From the NCBI RefSeq assembly GCF_014168535.1, contig NZ_CP060007.1:4960001-5024000 (forward strand): a stretch of DNA of 64,000 bases, in the 5' to 3' direction. The DNA comes from Lacibacter sediminis. Lineage in GTDB: Bacteria > Bacteroidota > Bacteroidia > Chitinophagales > Chitinophagaceae. The translations under genes were made by a program, and so were the position numbers. This document shows, piece by piece, positions 61,735 through 64,000 of this stretch (position 1 is its first letter; the number at the start of each line of letters is the position of its first letter). The notes under the pieces were generated by a model. It saw nothing but the letters and a program-made list of their open reading frames with translations, made no database searches and was not told the origin of the DNA.

Positions 61735-63054
61735 ATGCAACGCAGAAACTTCATCAAACAATCATCACTCACCGTTATCGGCTTGGGTGTGTTCGGCTCA
61801 CTGCTTTCCAATAATAAAAAAGCCGGAGCCGCTTTAAGCGTAAACGGCAAACGTATTGAAAGCCGCATTTTTGAATTGGCAAAATTTGGTGTGGATGAAA
61901 AAGGACGTAATTACAGAGTAGCTTATACCAAAGGTGATATCGAAGGCCGTGCATGGTTTATGGAACTCATGAAAAAAGCCGGGCTCAATCCTACCATTGA
62001 TGCAGCAGGTAATATCATCGGTAAACGAAAAGGAAAAAATTCATCACTCAAACCCATTGCATTCGGTTCGCATATTGATATGGTTCCAGATGGTGGTAAC
62101 TATGATGGTACGCTCGGCTCCATCAGTGCATTGGAAGTAATAGAAATATTGAATGAAAATAATGTTGTTACAGAACATCCGTTGGAAGTGATCATTTTTG
62201 CGAATGAAGAAGGCGGCACCATTGGCAGTATGGCCATGGCAGGTCATTTAACTCCGGAAGGTCTCAAACAAAAAAGCCAGAGTGGATTAACACAGGCAGA
62301 AGGCATTAAAGCTCTTGGCGGCAATCCTGGTAACATACAATCAGCGAAGCGTACGAAAGGCGATTTACACGCATGGATTGAATTGCATATTGAGCAAGGT
62401 GGCATTTTAGAAAGAGAAAAGATACAGATCGGTGTAGTGGAAGGTATTGTGGGTATTGTGCATTGGGAAGTAACGGTTGAAGGTTTTGCCAATCATGCAG
62501 GTGCTACGCCAATGAACCTTCGACAGGATGCGTTGCTGGCTGCATCAAAATTTGTTATTGCAGTAAACGAAGTGGTGAACAGTGTAAAAGGAACGCAGGT
62601 TGGTACTGTTGGAAAAATTAATGTACAGCCCGGAGCATATAATGTTATTCCTGGCAAAGTAGTGTTAGGATTAGAGATTCGTGATTTAAATGCTGCAAAA
62701 ATTGAAATGCTTTTTAAAGAAATGGAGAAGCATGCTGCAACCATTGCCACATCCACCAAAACAAAGATCAGCTTTGAACGACAGGCCAATGAATCGAAAC
62801 CGGCATTAACAGATAAAAAATTACAGCAAGTGATCAATACATCAGCAAAAGCATTGGGCTTTACAACAAAGTTTATGCAAAGCGGTGCAGGTCATGATTC
62901 GCAGGAAATAGCAGAGATAGCACCTGCTGCTATGATTTTTATTCCGAGCATTGGCGGCATCAGTCATTCACCCAAAGAATTTTCAACGGCAACGGATATG
63001 GCCAATGGAGCAAATGTGTTGTTGCAAACGATTTTGAAAATAGATAAAGAATAA
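61735..63054 (+). CDS. Tat-exported M20-family N-carbamoyl-amino-acid hydrolase-like enzyme
   Basis: The product has 439 residues with Tat leader MQRRNFIKQSSLTVIGLGVF. The carbamoylase/allantoate-amidohydrolase core is visible: GSHIDMVPDGGNYDGTLGSI (His and Asp metal ligands near 112-122), FANEEGGTIGSMAM (Glu pair), HIEQGGILE, GFANHAGATPMNLRQDAL and GAGHDSQEIAEIAPAAM. These enzymes release free amino acid, CO2 and ammonia from N-carbamoyl or ureido compounds and are normally cytosolic, so the export signal is unusual. The leader is nearly the same as that of the dioxygenase at 42292. Confidence 0.88.
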   Translation: MQRRNFIKQSSLTVIGLGVFGSLLSNNKKAGAALSVNGKRIESRIFELAKFGVDEKGRNYRVAYTKGDIEGRAWFMELMKKAGLNPTIDAAGNIIGKRKGKNSSLKPIAFGSHIDMVPDGGNYDGTLGSISALEVIEILNENNVVTEHPLEVIIFANEEGGTIGSMAMAGHLTPEGLKQKSQSGLTQAEGIKALGGNPGNIQSAKRTKGDLHAWIELHIEQGGILEREKIQIGVVEGIVGIVHWEVTVEGFANHAGATPMNLRQDALLAASKFVIAVNEVVNSVKGTQVGTVGKINVQPGAYNVIPGKVVLGLEIRDLNAAKIEMLFKEMEKHAATIATSTKTKISFERQANESKPALTDKKLQQVINTSAKALGFTTKFMQSGAGHDSQEIAEIAPAAMIFIPSIGGISHSPKEFSTATDMANGANVLLQTILKIDKE

Positions 63055-63061
63055 TTCAACT

Positions 63062-63997
63062 ATGCAGGAAGAAGAAAAGAAAGATAGTCCACAGTCAAAA
63101 GACGATAGTCCACAGCAAAATGAACAGTTGAATAGTCCTTCAACTGATGAACCCATTGTGCCTGCTGCTGAAATATCAGAAATCATAAATCCACCATCAG
63201 ACATAAAAGATATGGAAGTACATCACCACACTCACGACCCGGCCGCACCTCATCATAAGAAAAACTGGAAAAGTTATTTCTGGGAATTTTTGATGTTGTT
63301 CCTTGCTATTACACTTGGCTTTCTTGTAGAAAATCAACGGGAGCATTATATAGAACACCTCCGTGCAAAGGAGTTTGCAAAATCATTAATAAAAGATTTG
63401 GAAAGTGATAAATTGTCATCAGACTCACATCAAATAAAGTCGGAGCGTTATATTGTTTTTGTAGACAGCCTGCTTCAGGTTTCTAAAAGAAAGCTGGAAG
63501 GTAAAGATGCTGCTGTATTTTCCTTTTACACCCGATTTTTATACTGGACGGAAGCATTTTCGTGGAACCGGGCCACATTTGAGCAAATTAAAAATTCGGG
63601 TAGCCTTCGTTATTTTAAAAATTATTCGTTGTTAGAAAAATTAATGAAGTATGAAGCCATGGTAAACCAAACGGAAGCAGAATTCAGCAATCACCAAATA
63701 AGAGGCAATACGTTATTAAACAGCATCAATGAAATTATCGACCCATCTTACCATCAACTTTTATCAAAATACAGAATTGCATCCATTGATTCGTTGTCAC
63801 CGGCACTAACCGAAAATTACTTTTCAATTAAAACGGAATCGCTCGAACCAAAAAGGGATAAAATAATGGTGCTGTTGAATATGGCTATTGTGCAGCAACG
63901 GAATCTTCGTTTTAATATTGATAGCCGGTTAAAGCCGACGAAGTTGCTGGCCGATGAATTGATAAATGAACTTAAGAATGAATACCATCTAAAGTAA
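63062..63997 (+). CDS. His-rich single-span membrane protein (paralogue of 44638-45552)
   Basis: The product has 311 residues. It has the same layout as the 44638 gene: acidic N-terminus (NEQLNSPSTDEPIVPAAEIS), MEVHHHTHDPAAPHHKKNWK, one membrane helix (WEFLMLFLAITLGFLVEN) and a periplasmic helical domain. The N-terminal half is strongly conserved between the paralogues, while the periplasmic parts diverge, sharing only short blocks such as IKNSGSLRYFKN. It starts 7 bp after the carbamoylase stop, and both paralogues end with a similar (R/N)EYHL(E/K) stretch. Function unknown. Confidence 0.78.
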   Translation: MQEEEKKDSPQSKDDSPQQNEQLNSPSTDEPIVPAAEISEIINPPSDIKDMEVHHHTHDPAAPHHKKNWKSYFWEFLMLFLAITLGFLVENQREHYIEHLRAKEFAKSLIKDLESDKLSSDSHQIKSERYIVFVDSLLQVSKRKLEGKDAAVFSFYTRFLYWTEAFSWNRATFEQIKNSGSLRYFKNYSLLEKLMKYEAMVNQTEAEFSNHQIRGNTLLNSINEIIDPSYHQLLSKYRIASIDSLSPALTENYFSIKTESLEPKRDKIMVLLNMAIVQQRNLRFNIDSRLKPTKLLADELINELKNEYHLK

Positions 63998-64000
63998 AGA

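Overview
The window reads as a chromosomal segment of a Bacteroidota bacterium, most likely in or near the Chitinophagaceae. The grounds are an alternative complex III (ACIII) operon in place of a bc1 complex, a repetitive surface protein of the Bacteroidota Ig-like type, a hybrid two-component protein with a Reg_prop beta-propeller, a TAnnTTTG-type -7 promoter element, and short intergenic repeats of a kind I associate with this phylum. The assignment is an inference from gene content.

Region 1 (1-1488, minus) is the N-terminal part of a secreted protein made of Ig-like repeats with an exact 201-bp period. It runs off the left edge. Region 2 (1778-17598, minus) is one respiratory block, transcribed from actA downwards: actA-actB-actC-actD-actE-actF (quinol:cytochrome c oxidoreductase), then ctaC, ctaD, ctaB, two subunit III genes, a subunit IV gene, an intrinsic terminator, and the assembly genes SCO and DUF420. 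Quinol electrons would pass through the c hemes of ActA and ActE to the CuA site of CtaC and on to oxygen.

Region 3 (17842-34583) is mixed housekeeping and accessory material: purN, two methyltransferases, an AT-rich HNH-type gene between two related hairpins, the nitrosative-stress repair gene ric with a CRP/FNR-type palindrome upstream, a divergent pbpC / alpha-2-macroglobulin pair, a GNAT acetyltransferase and a secreted M19 dipeptidase. A large hybrid sensor kinase (34608-38738, minus) closes this part.

Region 4 (38964-63997) is entirely plus-strand. It starts with a secreted protein and a terminator, then a deletion-pseudogene of a membrane acyltransferase whose two intact paralogues lie 6-7 kb downstream. 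It continues with small membrane proteins, a Tat-exported intradiol dioxygenase, several membrane acyltransferase families, a fatty-acid hydroxylase-type protein, and a run of exported hydrolases (serine hydrolase, two amidohydrolases, P1 aminopeptidase, DUF885, DUF3500, carbamoylase-type M20) with an APC amino-acid permease. Two paralogous His-rich single-span membrane proteins bracket 44.6-64.0 kb. The hydrolase set suggests periplasmic breakdown of unusual amide or peptide substrates. This is the least explained part of the window and the best candidate for an undescribed pathway.

I saw no tRNA, rRNA, CRISPR array, transposase or prophage gene. The stretches without a called gene are 1489-1777, 17599-17841, 22273-22497, 39708-40117 (terminator plus pseudogene) and 41570-41773. 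Apart from the sites listed below I see nothing convincing in them.
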